Both the position numbers and the translations under genes were made by a program. The notes below the pieces were generated by a model that was given only the letters and a program-made list of their open reading frames with translations, searched no databases and was not told where the DNA came from. Shown one piece after another: positions 1 through 7,077 of a stretch of 64,000 nt of DNA; position 1 is the first letter of the stretch; each line of letters opens with the position of its first letter. This DNA comes from Bifidobacterium choerinum (GTDB lineage: Bacteria > Actinomycetota > Actinomycetes > Actinomycetales > Bifidobacteriaceae). The DNA lies in the NCBI RefSeq assembly GCF_000741135.1, contig NZ_JGYU01000001.1:1-64000 (forward strand), read 5' to 3'.

Positions 1-284
1 GCGACGCGACGCTGGGCGTCCGAGAGGAACAACGCCGTGTAATGCCGCACAGGCCGCGCATCCGGCGCGTCGGCGCTTCCGGTCAGGTTCAGCCGTGCGC
101 GCGCCTCCTTCAGTTTGCGTTCGCACTCACGGAACGTGCTTGCGGTGATCTGCTTCGTCCTGCCGCCGCCCAACGACAGTTCGACCTTCCACCGTTCCAC
201 GATCTTCACCGTCCCGTCCTTCATGCGGCGCTTCTGCCGATACGGGTACGGGCGCGCCGCCCCGGTGGCCCTTTTCCTTGGCAT
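1..284 (-). CDS. Phage-type site-specific integrase, N-terminal part (runs off left edge)
   Basis: The first 94 codons of a minus-strand gene are visible; the rest lies outside the window. The protein begins MPRKRATGAARPYPYR and is strongly basic. A short beta-rich stretch (about residues 24-48, with ERWKVELSLGGGRTKQ) is followed by a helix (TFRECERKLKEARARL). This is the usual layout of the arm-type DNA-binding domain of tyrosine recombinases carried by prophages and integrative elements. The start ATG at 284 has a clear GAGGGAGG ribosome binding site 6-7 nt upstream. The catalytic domain is not in view, so the family call rests on N-terminal character only. If correct, an integrated element extends to the left of the window. 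An unrelated DNA-binding protein is the alternative. Confidence 0.6.
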   Translation of the reverse strand, partial: MPRKRATGAARPYPYRQKRRMKDGTVKIVERWKVELSLGGGRTKQITASTFRECERKLKEARARLNLTGSADAPDARPVRHYTALFLSDAQRRV

Positions 285-619
285 GTCCAGCCTCCCTCGA
301 ACGTTTAATGAATGTTTAATGAATGCAGAAGGGCACCACATGGCACCCACCTGCTATGCACATGATACCCAAAACGGCGTAATACCAATGTTTTGCACGG
401 CCACGCCCATGCGCCCACACGGTTTCCGCCGTCAAACACGATACGATGGTGTCAACCAACAGGTTCAAAGGGTCGGACCGAGGTCCTCTCAACCCCGGGC
501 GTGTTCGCCTCAGGGTGCCCCTGCGTGTGATGTGTTCGCGCACGACGAGCGCCCTCAGTATGACAGCATTCCGCGACGACCACCCGTAGGGACGACTACT
601 GATAAGCGCGGGGCGCCCG
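285..619. other. Intergenic region between integrase and yccF
   Basis: About 335 bp without a convincing gene. It is less GC-rich than its surroundings near the integrase end. It contains two tandem GTTTAATGAAT units at 303-324. I searched both strands for a tRNA or a duplicated tRNA end that could be an attachment site, because the integrase start faces this region, and found none that folds. The rest shows no open frame with a ribosome binding site. Confidence 0.5.
303..324. repeat. Two tandem 11-bp repeats upstream of the integrase
   Basis: GTTTAATGAAT occurs twice head to tail, 19 to 40 bp upstream of the integrase start codon. The AT-rich repeats lie where the integrase promoter or a directional regulator/arm site would be expected. 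Function is inferred from position only. Confidence 0.55.
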
Positions 620-625
620 TATACT
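620..625 (+). promoter_or_regulatory. -10 box of a leaderless promoter for yccF
   Basis: TATACT ends 6 nt before the ATG at 632 and there is no ribosome binding site, so transcription probably starts at or next to the start codon. Confidence 0.55.
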
Positions 626-631
626 GCTGGT

Positions 632-991
632 ATGAGATTGATCGGCAATATCCTTTGGCTCGTGCTCGGCGGTCTGGAGATCGCGATCGCGTGGCTCGTC
701 GTCGGGCTGGTGCTGTGCATCACGATCGTCGGCATCCCGCTCGGCGTGCAGGCGTTCAAGATGGCGAAGCTGACGCTGACGCCGTTCGGCACGCATGTCG
801 TCTACGGCGGCGGCGCCGGCTCGCTGCTGCTCAACATCATCTGGGTCGTGCTCGTCGGCCTGTGGATGGTGCTCGGCTACTGCGTCGCCGGCTTGCTCAA
901 CTGCATCACGATCATCGGCGTGCCCTTCGGCATCCAGAGCTTCAAGATGGCGAAGCTGGCCCTGTGGCCCTTCGGCTCGCAGATCGTCTGA
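632..991 (+). CDS. yccF: YccF-family small membrane protein
   Basis: A 119-residue inner-membrane protein of the YccF (DUF307) family, whose function is unknown. The sequence is an internal duplication. Each half has a hydrophobic helix pair followed by a near-identical motif: CITIVGIPLGVQAFKMAKL around residues 30-48 and CITIIGVPFGIQSFKMAKL around residues 90-108, each closed by a (T/W)PFG turn. The length fits the family. The start has no Shine-Dalgarno sequence, but TATACT lies 6 nt upstream, which supports this ATG as a leaderless start. A long hairpin at 1026-1087 follows the stop and separates it from the convergent metallopeptidase gene. Family membership is secure; the physiological role is not known. 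Confidence 0.9.
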   Translation: MRLIGNILWLVLGGLEIAIAWLVVGLVLCITIVGIPLGVQAFKMAKLTLTPFGTHVVYGGGAGSLLLNIIWVVLVGLWMVLGYCVAGLLNCITIIGVPFGIQSFKMAKLALWPFGSQIV

Positions 992-1025
992 GACCGCATG
1001 CATCCGTGCCGCGCGTCCCGCCACG

Positions 1026-1087
1026 CGGAACATCGGAAGGTGGGCGCATCCCGACGGTACGGGATGCGCCCACCTTCCGATGTTCCG
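1026..1087. terminator. 28-bp perfect-stem hairpin between convergent genes
   Basis: Two perfectly complementary 28-nt arms (1026-1053 and 1060-1087) enclose the loop ACGGTA. It lies between yccF (plus) and the metallopeptidase (minus) and can act in both directions. There is no clear T tract on either side, so classic Rho-independent termination is less certain than the hairpin itself. Confidence 0.75.
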
Positions 1088-1182
1088 ACTTGATGTTTCG
1101 ACCGTCGTCCGCCGACCACTGTCCACCATTCGCCGACTGACGACCGATTGCCGCCGAGCGACCGTCGTCCGCCGACCGACGA

Positions 1183-1551
1183 TCAGTATCCGTGCGAATG
1201 CAGATACGCGTCGTCGAAGCCGAAGTAGTGCCCGATCTCGTGCAGCACCGTCTTCTGGATCTGCGTGATGAGCTCCTTGCGCGTGTGGCAGACGCGTTCG
1301 TGCGGGCCGCGGAAGATCGTGATGACGTCCGGCAGCTCGCCGGCGAAGCTGAATCCGCGTTTCGTGATCGGCGTGCCCTGATAGAGGCCGAGCAGTTCGC
1401 CATGTCCGACGTCGGCCGATTCGAGCTGTTCCTTCGTCGGCTCGTCGGCCGTCGTGATCGCGATGTTCTGCAGCGCGTCCTTGAACTTCTGCGGCAGTCC
1501 CGCGATCGCCTCGCGCACGGCGGCGTTGAAGTCCTTCCTACTGATCTCCAT
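1183..1551 (-). CDS. Metallopeptidase family protein (HEXXH zincin)
   Basis: A 122-residue protein starting MEISRKDFNAAV. The zinc-protease motif is near its C-terminus: TVLHEIGHYFGFDD gives HExxH, and the spacing and small size match the compact actinobacterial 'metallopeptidase family' (minimal gluzincin/zincin fold). The acidic residues following the motif (FGFDDAYL) could supply the third ligand. Two in-frame ATGs exist (1557 and 1551). The GGAAGGAG ribosome binding site touches the first and is 6 nt from the second, so 1551 is preferred. The gene overlaps the 3' end of mazG by 14 bp, which implies translational coupling. Substrate unknown. Confidence 0.85.
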   Translation of the reverse strand: MEISRKDFNAAVREAIAGLPQKFKDALQNIAITTADEPTKEQLESADVGHGELLGLYQGTPITKRGFSFAGELPDVITIFRGPHERVCHTRKELITQIQKTVLHEIGHYFGFDDAYLHSHGY

Positions 1552-2338
1552 CGTCATCTCCTTCCGTTCCCCGATCCGCGCCGTCGTCCGAGGCGAGCGT
1601 CGCCTCGATGGCCGCGATCGCCGTCTCGACCTCGCGCAGCCGCACGCGCAGGTCGCCTTCCACGTCGACGCCGTCGCGCCGCGCCTCGCGTACGATCCGC
1701 AGGATCCGGTCGGCGTAGTCGTCGTCGAGCGCGCTCGGCGCGTCGAAGGCGGCGTCGAGCTCGCCCGCATGCTCCGATTTGCCGATCCTCGAAACGACCT
1801 TCGCGGCGCGCGGCAGCGCGCCCTGCGCCTTCGAGATGCCGTCGAGCACCGACGCGCGGCGTTTCTCACGCTGTTTCATGCGCTCCCACAATGCGAGCGT
1901 CTCGTCGGCGTCGAGCGGCCGCGACGTCTCGTCGTCGGGCGCGAACACCTGCGGATGGCGGGTGATGAGCTTGTCGATGAGCCTGTCGCACACCTCGTCG
2001 AGGTCGAAGGGGTCGTCCGGGTCCTCGGAGCACACCTGCGCCTGGAACACCGACTGCAGCAGCACGTCGCCGAGCTCCTCGCGCATGTTGTCGCGGTCGT
2101 CGGTCTCGACGGCGTCGACGTACTCGTAGGTCTCCTCGAGCATCGGCTTGAGCAGCGACTCGTTCGTCTGCGCGCCGTCCCACGGGCAGCCGTCGGGGCC
2201 GTGCAGGATCCTCACGAGCGCGCGCACGCGACCGAAGGCGTCCGGCGCGTCGCGCACAGGGTCGAGCTTCGAGCAGCGTTCATAGCCTTCCGGCAGCCGG
2301 TAGCCGCCTGCGGCGTCCTGTTCATGCATATCCGCCAT
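1538..2338 (-). CDS. mazG: MazG-family nucleoside triphosphate pyrophosphohydrolase
   Basis: Hydrolyses (d)NTPs to NMP and pyrophosphate, cleansing the nucleotide pool of non-canonical forms or limiting (p)ppGpp-type stress. The MazG domain covers about residues 34-150 of 266: LHGPDGCPWDGAQTNESL at the start, then the metal-binding acidic clusters LEETYE (67-72) and EELGD (87-91), followed by the conserved KLITRHPQVF segment. The C-terminal 100 residues are acidic and poorly conserved. It starts 2 nt after the GNAT stop codon and overlaps the downstream metallopeptidase gene, so the three genes form one minus-strand operon. Confidence 0.93.
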   Translation of the reverse strand: MADMHEQDAAGGYRLPEGYERCSKLDPVRDAPDAFGRVRALVRILHGPDGCPWDGAQTNESLLKPMLEETYEYVDAVETDDRDNMREELGDVLLQSVFQAQVCSEDPDDPFDLDEVCDRLIDKLITRHPQVFAPDDETSRPLDADETLALWERMKQREKRRASVLDGISKAQGALPRAAKVVSRIGKSEHAGELDAAFDAPSALDDDYADRILRIVREARRDGVDVEGDLRVRLREVETAIAAIEATLASDDGADRGTEGDDDGDQ

Positions 2339-2340
2339 CG

Positions 2341-3063
2341 TCAGTCACGACCGAGCGGGTTGACGCCCTCGTTCGACGGCGACGTCTCGTTGTCGTAGAC
2401 GAAGGCGTGCAGATGGTCGTCGATGTCGTCATGCTCGGCGTGGACTTCGGCGTCCCCCTTCGGCGTATGCGGCTCGTTGTCGAGCACGATCGACTCGGCG
2501 CGCCGTGTCAGCCCGGCCTTGTCGTAGAACGAGTAGTCGCACGCGCTGTCGGTGAACAGGAAGTAGCGTTCGACGTCCGCCTGGCGGAAGCGGTCGGTCA
2601 TCCACTCGAACAGATGGGCGCCGATGCCCCGTCCGCGCATGTCCGGACGGACGAGCAGCAGCACGAGCTCGCCCTGATAGGCGTGGCCGTCTTTCTTCGC
2701 CTCGGCGATCATCCGCAGGTTCGTGTCCTCGTAATGCTTCATGCGCAGCAGCGCCTTGCGGCCGCGCGACGACGTGAGCAGCGATGCGAGCAGCCGCATG
2801 TTGCGCACATGGTGGTCGTTGAGGCCGTTGCGCGTCTCATGCGAATCGATCCTGCCGAGCACGACGCCGACGACCTCGTCGCCGCTGACGGCCACCTGCG
2901 CGGCCGTCGCGCGGCCGAGGCAGTGCTCGAGGTCGATTTCGGCGAGCTTCATCTCCAGATCGTGGTCCATCGTTGGATCGGTGTGCCATGCGTCGCACAG
3001 CATCCGCGTGATCGCCGGGTAGTCCTCGCGGCGCAGCGTCCTATAGGTGATTGCTTCGTTCAT
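2341..3063 (-). CDS. GNAT-family N-acetyltransferase
   Basis: A 240-residue acetyl-CoA-dependent acetyltransferase. The core fold is visible as the N-terminal YRTLRREDYPAITRML, the central strand VAVSGDEVVGVVLGRID, and the acetyl-CoA pyrophosphate loop LLLVRPDMRGRGIGAHL (about residues 135-151, R/Q-x-x-G-x-G/A). A tail of about 40 residues rich in D, E and H follows. It is the first gene of the GNAT-mazG-metallopeptidase operon. Its start has a TAGCAT box 7 nt upstream and no ribosome binding site, suggesting a leaderless mRNA. The substrate (protein N-terminus, small molecule or antibiotic) cannot be told from sequence. Confidence 0.88.
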   Translation of the reverse strand: MNEAITYRTLRREDYPAITRMLCDAWHTDPTMDHDLEMKLAEIDLEHCLGRATAAQVAVSGDEVVGVVLGRIDSHETRNGLNDHHVRNMRLLASLLTSSRGRKALLRMKHYEDTNLRMIAEAKKDGHAYQGELVLLLVRPDMRGRGIGAHLFEWMTDRFRQADVERYFLFTDSACDYSFYDKAGLTRRAESIVLDNEPHTPKGDAEVHAEHDDIDDHLHAFVYDNETSPSNEGVNPLGRD

Positions 3064-3070
3064 ACCTCAC

Positions 3071-3076
3071 ATGCTA
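3071..3076 (-). promoter_or_regulatory. -10 box of leaderless promoter for the GNAT operon
   Basis: TAGCAT on the minus strand ends 7 nt before the ATG at 3063; no Shine-Dalgarno sequence is present. Confidence 0.5.
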
Positions 3077-3192
3077 CGCGCCGGGCGCGCCGGCCACGCC
3101 GCAATTCACCTTCCGGCGTGGGCGCAGCCGGCGAAGCATGGCGTTTCCGCCGCGCCCGCACACGTGGGCGCCGCCGTCGCCGCAGCCGTCCG

Positions 3193-4758
3193 TCACACGA
3201 GCCGCCCGCATACGCCGTCGATGTCGCGCAGCCTTCTGAGCAGCCGCATGAGCACGCCGCTTTCGAGGCATTCGGCGAGATACCCCTCGTTGCGGCGCTC
3301 GCGGTAGACGATCATCGTGACGAGCGCGGCGATGAGCTCGGCGTCGAGCGTGTCGACGTTGAGGATCGGAATCGACACATCCTTGTCGAGCCCGTATCTG
3401 CGCAGGGTGCGCATGTAGTCGTGGTCGCCCTGGCTGATGACGATGTCGATGAAGCTCAGGACGACCTCGTTGTACACGCAATACCCCACGTTGTACACCG
3501 CGAGCGGCCCCTCGGTGAGGAACTCGACGCGGTAGAGCGGCGTCGACGGCGCCTCGAAGGGCTCGATGTACGAGGTGAGCCAGTCGTAGCGCGGCCCGTC
3601 GGCGTCGTCCTCGTGGATCACGTCGAGCACGTCCGCGTAGTGGTCGAACATCGCGCGGTCGATCTGCGCGGCGCCGCCCGTGCGCGTCATCGCGCCGTGC
3701 GTATGCTCCACCGGCGTCGGCAATGTGATGCGGAAACGGTAGCGGCGCGCGATTTCGAGCACCATCGCGACGATGTGCGCGCACACGTGACGCGACTGTG
3801 CGACGTCGCAGGTGCAGGCGACCTTCGCGACGACATCGTGGCGCGTGAGCAGGTCGACCTGCTCGTCGTGGCCGTCGTCGCGCACGACGGCGTGGCGGAT
3901 GCCGAAGGACGTGTCGGTAAGCTCGACGACGGCGTCCTCGTCGAACAGCCGTGCGCCGCCCGCGAGCGCCTCCGGGCTCGACCATGACGCGAGCTCGCGC
4001 ATGCCGCGGCCGATGCCGATGCCCGATTCGATCAGGCGCAGGCGCGCCTGATTGCCGATGCGCAGCGCGGCGCGGCGTTCGTCGGGGATCTCGAGTTCGC
4101 GTTCGGCGGCCATTTCGATCGTGTCGCTCGCGCCGTGGCGTCGCGGGTCGGCGTTGAGCCCGTTGATGCGCACGATGTCGGAGTTCTTGATCGCCATGCC
4201 GGGGATGCGGTGCCAGGCGCTGACGATCTGCGGCACCTTGGGGTCCTCGTACAGCACGATGAAGTTGCGGCCGACCGACGCGTACCACCATTCGTCGAGC
4301 GCGTTGTTGGCGACGTCCAGCATCGCGTCCTTGGCGACCTTCCAGCTGGGCATGTGCCGCTCGTCGGTGCGGAACAGTTCGGCGAGGTTGGCGCGGAAGG
4401 CCTGCGAGTACATGACGCCTCCGGTCACGCCCGAGGACATCAGCGCGCGGAACGAGCGGTAGGTCATGGGCACGGACGCGATGTCGCACTGCTCGTAGAC
4501 GGTGCCCGGCCCGTAGGTGATGAGCGGGTCGTCGCCGCGCAGCGAGCCGTCGAGCGTCGGGTATTCGCACAGCGTCATCGCGCCGCATTCGAGGCATTGC
4601 TCGAAGACGCGGCCGCCGGGCAATGTGACGCCGGTGTCGAATTCGCAGTCGTAGTTGTAATGGGCGAGCGACGAGGAGGGTATGAACCCGAACATCTGCG
4701 GACCTTGCGCGTCGAGTCCGTGCAGCGGGGCGCCGCATATGCACTGCCTCCTGACCAA
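3193..4758 (-). CDS. Uncharacterised protein with SWIM-type zinc motif and N-terminal cysteine cluster
   Basis: A large (about 521 residues) cytoplasmic protein I do not recognise as a named family. Using the TTG start, the N-terminus has Cys6/Cys8 (CIC), Cys38, and a CLEC pair at 55/58 with Cys64, likely a zinc-binding lobe. Near residues 315-328 the pattern C-x-C-x8-C-x-H (CTC...CAH) fits the SWIM zinc finger found in DNA- or protein-binding proteins. The C-terminal 150 residues (RYDWLTSYIEPF ... ALVTMIVYRERRNEG ... LRRLRDID) resemble DUF6508-like domains, but I am unsure of this. The start was chosen because an ideal AAGGAGGT site lies 4 nt upstream of TTG4758. A longer frame from ATG4866 adds 36 residues with AT-rich codons unlike the rest of the gene and has only a weak ribosome binding site. 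Function unknown. Confidence 0.72.
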   Translation of the reverse strand: MVRRQCICGAPLHGLDAQGPQMFGFIPSSSLAHYNYDCEFDTGVTLPGGRVFEQCLECGAMTLCEYPTLDGSLRGDDPLITYGPGTVYEQCDIASVPMTYRSFRALMSSGVTGGVMYSQAFRANLAELFRTDERHMPSWKVAKDAMLDVANNALDEWWYASVGRNFIVLYEDPKVPQIVSAWHRIPGMAIKNSDIVRINGLNADPRRHGASDTIEMAAERELEIPDERRAALRIGNQARLRLIESGIGIGRGMRELASWSSPEALAGGARLFDEDAVVELTDTSFGIRHAVVRDDGHDEQVDLLTRHDVVAKVACTCDVAQSRHVCAHIVAMVLEIARRYRFRITLPTPVEHTHGAMTRTGGAAQIDRAMFDHYADVLDVIHEDDADGPRYDWLTSYIEPFEAPSTPLYRVEFLTEGPLAVYNVGYCVYNEVVLSFIDIVISQGDHDYMRTLRRYGLDKDVSIPILNVDTLDAELIAALVTMIVYRERRNEGYLAECLESGVLMRLLRRLRDIDGVCGRLV

Positions 4759-4762
4759 GCCT

Positions 4763-4770
4763 ACCTCCTT
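4763..4770 (-). promoter_or_regulatory. Perfect Shine-Dalgarno site deciding a TTG start
   Basis: AAGGAGGT (minus strand) sits 4 nt upstream of TTG4758, inside the longer open frame that begins at 4866. Its strength and position favour the TTG as the real start. A TATACT-like -10 further upstream (4889-4894) would place the transcript start upstream of both candidate starts, leaving a leader of about 120 nt. Confidence 0.55.
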
Positions 4771-5043
4771 CATCCGGCCGGTGACCGTAGGGGCATTATC
4801 CCTTGCGGCCTGCCTTTCGAGGAAATGATTATCAGCCACCAGCGGAACAGGGCGCTCAATAGCCATCTTTCGTTATTCATGTGCATTTAGTATAGCAGTT
4901 TGTTCTCTCATAGCGAATCGTGCATGTCGGGATGCGACACGCGCGGGATGCGCTCCGGGACGCTCCGCGAACGCTTACGTAACCGTAGGGAATGGGCGGC
5001 TCAGACCACGTTTTTGTATCGGCAATCGAGTAATCGTATACCT

Positions 5044-6921
5044 ATGAGCGAAGACAACACGAAGCGCGTCGGGCGCACCGACGACGAAGTCAGCAACGCG
5101 ACGACGATCGTCAAGGAATACACGACCCCGTTGCACAAGCCAATCGACCCGGACATCAACCTCTTCGACTTCCTCGCGCAGCGCGCGCAGCGCGACCCCG
5201 ATGGTTCGATGGTCTGCTACAAGGACGCCGACGGCGCATGGCAGACGTTCTCGGCGACCGAGTTCCGGGACAAGGTCATCCAGATCGCGAAGGGCCTCAT
5301 CGGATGGGGCGCGCGGCCGGGCGAATCGATCGCGATCATCGCGCACACCCGCTGGGAATGGGTCGCGCTCGATCTGGCGATCATGGCGATCGGCTGCGTG
5401 ACGGTTCCCGTCTATGAGACGAACTCCCCGTCGCAGATCCGCACCGTCTTCAACGACTCGTCGGTCGTGCTCGCGTTCGCCGAGGACGACGGGCAGCGCG
5501 ACAAGGTCGAGTCGATCAGCAACGACGTCGCGTCGCTGCGCGCGACCTACGTCATCGAATCCGACGCCGTCGACGCGATCATCGCGTTCGGCGCGCACGT
5601 CGGCGACGACGAGTTCGAGAAGCGCCGCAAGGCGGCGCACGGCGACACGCTCGCGACGATCATCTACACCTCCGGTTCGACCGGCACGCCGAAGGGCATC
5701 GAGATCAGCCACCGCAACATGGCCGCCGAATGCATGCACGCGCTGCAGTACATGCCGCGCGCGATCGACATCCCCGACCGCCGCCTGCTGCTGTTCCTGC
5801 CGATGTCGCACGTCTTCGCGCGCTTCATGACGATCGTTGCCTTCGCGGGCACGCTCACGCTGGGCCTGAGCAGCAACATGAAGACGATCATCAAGGACTT
5901 CGAGTCCTTCGGCCCGACGCTGCTGCTCGCGGTGCCGCGCGTGTTCGAGAAGGTGTACAACGCCGCGTCGCAGCGCGCCGGCACCGGCCTCGCCGGACGC
6001 ATGTTCCTGCGCGGCGTCAAGGCGGCGCAGGACTGGTCGTCCTACGAACAGTCCGACAGGAAGATGCCGCTGTCGGTCAGGATGCGCCACGCGTTCTACA
6101 ACCAGGTCGTCTACAAGAAGATCCTCACCGTCTTCGGCCCGAACGCCGACTTCGCGATCACCGGCGGCGCGCCGATGGATCCGGATCTCGCGCACTTCTA
6201 CAACGGCATCGGCATGCCGCTGCTCGAGGGCTACGGCATGACCGAGACCTGCGGACCGGTGAGCGTGAGCCTGCCGGAGAACAACCACATCGGCACGATC
6301 GGACAGCCGCTGTGCGGGACGACAGTCGGCGTCGCCGAGGACGGCGAGCTGTGCTTCCGCGGCGCGAACGTGTGCATGGGCTACCACAACCAGCCGGAGG
6401 TCACCGCGCAGCAGATCACCGACGGATGGCTGCACACCGGCGACCTCGGCGACGTCGACGAGGACGGCTTCATCACGCTCACCGGCCGCAAGAAGGACCT
6501 CATCATCACGGCCGGCGGCAAGAACGTCTCCCCCGGCCAGCTGGAGACGACGGTCATGACGTCGCCGGTCGTCGCGCAGTGCCTCGTCATCGGCGACCGC
6601 AAACCGTTCATCGCCGCGCTCGTCACACTCGACCTCGACGACGCGAACGCATGGCTCACGTCGCAGGGCGCCGCGCCGGCCGCCACGCTCGAGGAGCTGT
6701 CGAAGAACCCGATCGTCTACGCCGAGGTCGAGCGCATCGTCAACAAGGCGAACGAGGGCGTCTCGCGCGCCGAGTCGATCCGCAAGTTCGAGATCCTGCC
6801 CGACGAGTTCACGCAGGACAACGGCATGATCACGGCGAGCCTCAAGACGCGCCGCAAGCAGATCATCGACCACTACCGCAAGCTCATCGACACGGTCATC
6901 TACGTGCCGCGCAAGAAGTAG
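5044..6921 (+). CDS. fadD: Long-chain fatty acid-CoA ligase (AMP-forming)
   Basis: A 625-residue member of the ANL adenylating superfamily that activates long-chain fatty acids through acyl-AMP to acyl-CoA at the membrane face. The P-loop-like AMP motif IIYTSGSTGTPKG lies at about residues 206-218. The adenine-binding motif GYGMTETCGPVS, the TGDLGDVDEDGFITLTGRKKDLI hinge region and the C-terminal lysine region follow in the expected order. Size and the YETNSPSQI segment resemble the FadD15/long-chain group. The chosen ATG opens the conserved region; upstream in-frame sequence from 4900 looks non-coding. No clear ribosome binding site precedes it, so the exact start is uncertain. It is convergent with the exporter gene and shares the hairpin at 6935-6995. 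Confidence 0.9.
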   Translation: MSEDNTKRVGRTDDEVSNATTIVKEYTTPLHKPIDPDINLFDFLAQRAQRDPDGSMVCYKDADGAWQTFSATEFRDKVIQIAKGLIGWGARPGESIAIIAHTRWEWVALDLAIMAIGCVTVPVYETNSPSQIRTVFNDSSVVLAFAEDDGQRDKVESISNDVASLRATYVIESDAVDAIIAFGAHVGDDEFEKRRKAAHGDTLATIIYTSGSTGTPKGIEISHRNMAAECMHALQYMPRAIDIPDRRLLLFLPMSHVFARFMTIVAFAGTLTLGLSSNMKTIIKDFESFGPTLLLAVPRVFEKVYNAASQRAGTGLAGRMFLRGVKAAQDWSSYEQSDRKMPLSVRMRHAFYNQVVYKKILTVFGPNADFAITGGAPMDPDLAHFYNGIGMPLLEGYGMTETCGPVSVSLPENNHIGTIGQPLCGTTVGVAEDGELCFRGANVCMGYHNQPEVTAQQITDGWLHTGDLGDVDEDGFITLTGRKKDLIITAGGKNVSPGQLETTVMTSPVVAQCLVIGDRKPFIAALVTLDLDDANAWLTSQGAAPAATLEELSKNPIVYAEVERIVNKANEGVSRAESIRKFEILPDEFTQDNGMITASLKTRRKQIIDHYRKLIDTVIYVPRKK

Positions 6922-6934
6922 CGGCACGTCGCGC

Positions 6935-6995
6935 CGGATACGGAAAAGGGGCGCGGTTCGCATTGAATGCGGACCGCGCCCCTTTTCCGTATCCG
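6935..6995. terminator. Long bidirectional hairpin terminator
   Basis: Arms of about 30 nt with a single mismatch, each containing an AAAAGGGGCGCG / CGCGCCCCTTTT core, fold across 6935-6995. The T tract inside the right arm suits termination of the plus-strand ligase gene, and the mirror image suits the minus-strand exporter. Confidence 0.8.
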
Positions 6996-7077
6996 TTCGC
7001 ATCCGCATGCACCCCCGAGCCCCGCGAAACGGCATGCGCCGTCCCGGTCGGCCGGACGGCGCATGCGAGGAGGGCGG

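Noticed and set aside
450..530. Possible tRNA or attachment-site remnant (GGTTCAAAGGGTC...)
   Set aside because: No acceptor or anticodon stem can be formed and the T-arm does not pair.
2407..3987. Long plus-strand open frame opposite the GNAT and SWIM-protein genes
   Set aside because: It is an antisense shadow produced by high GC content; it has no ribosome binding site, and its composition (Arg/Val/Asp-rich) is that of a reverse-frame translation.
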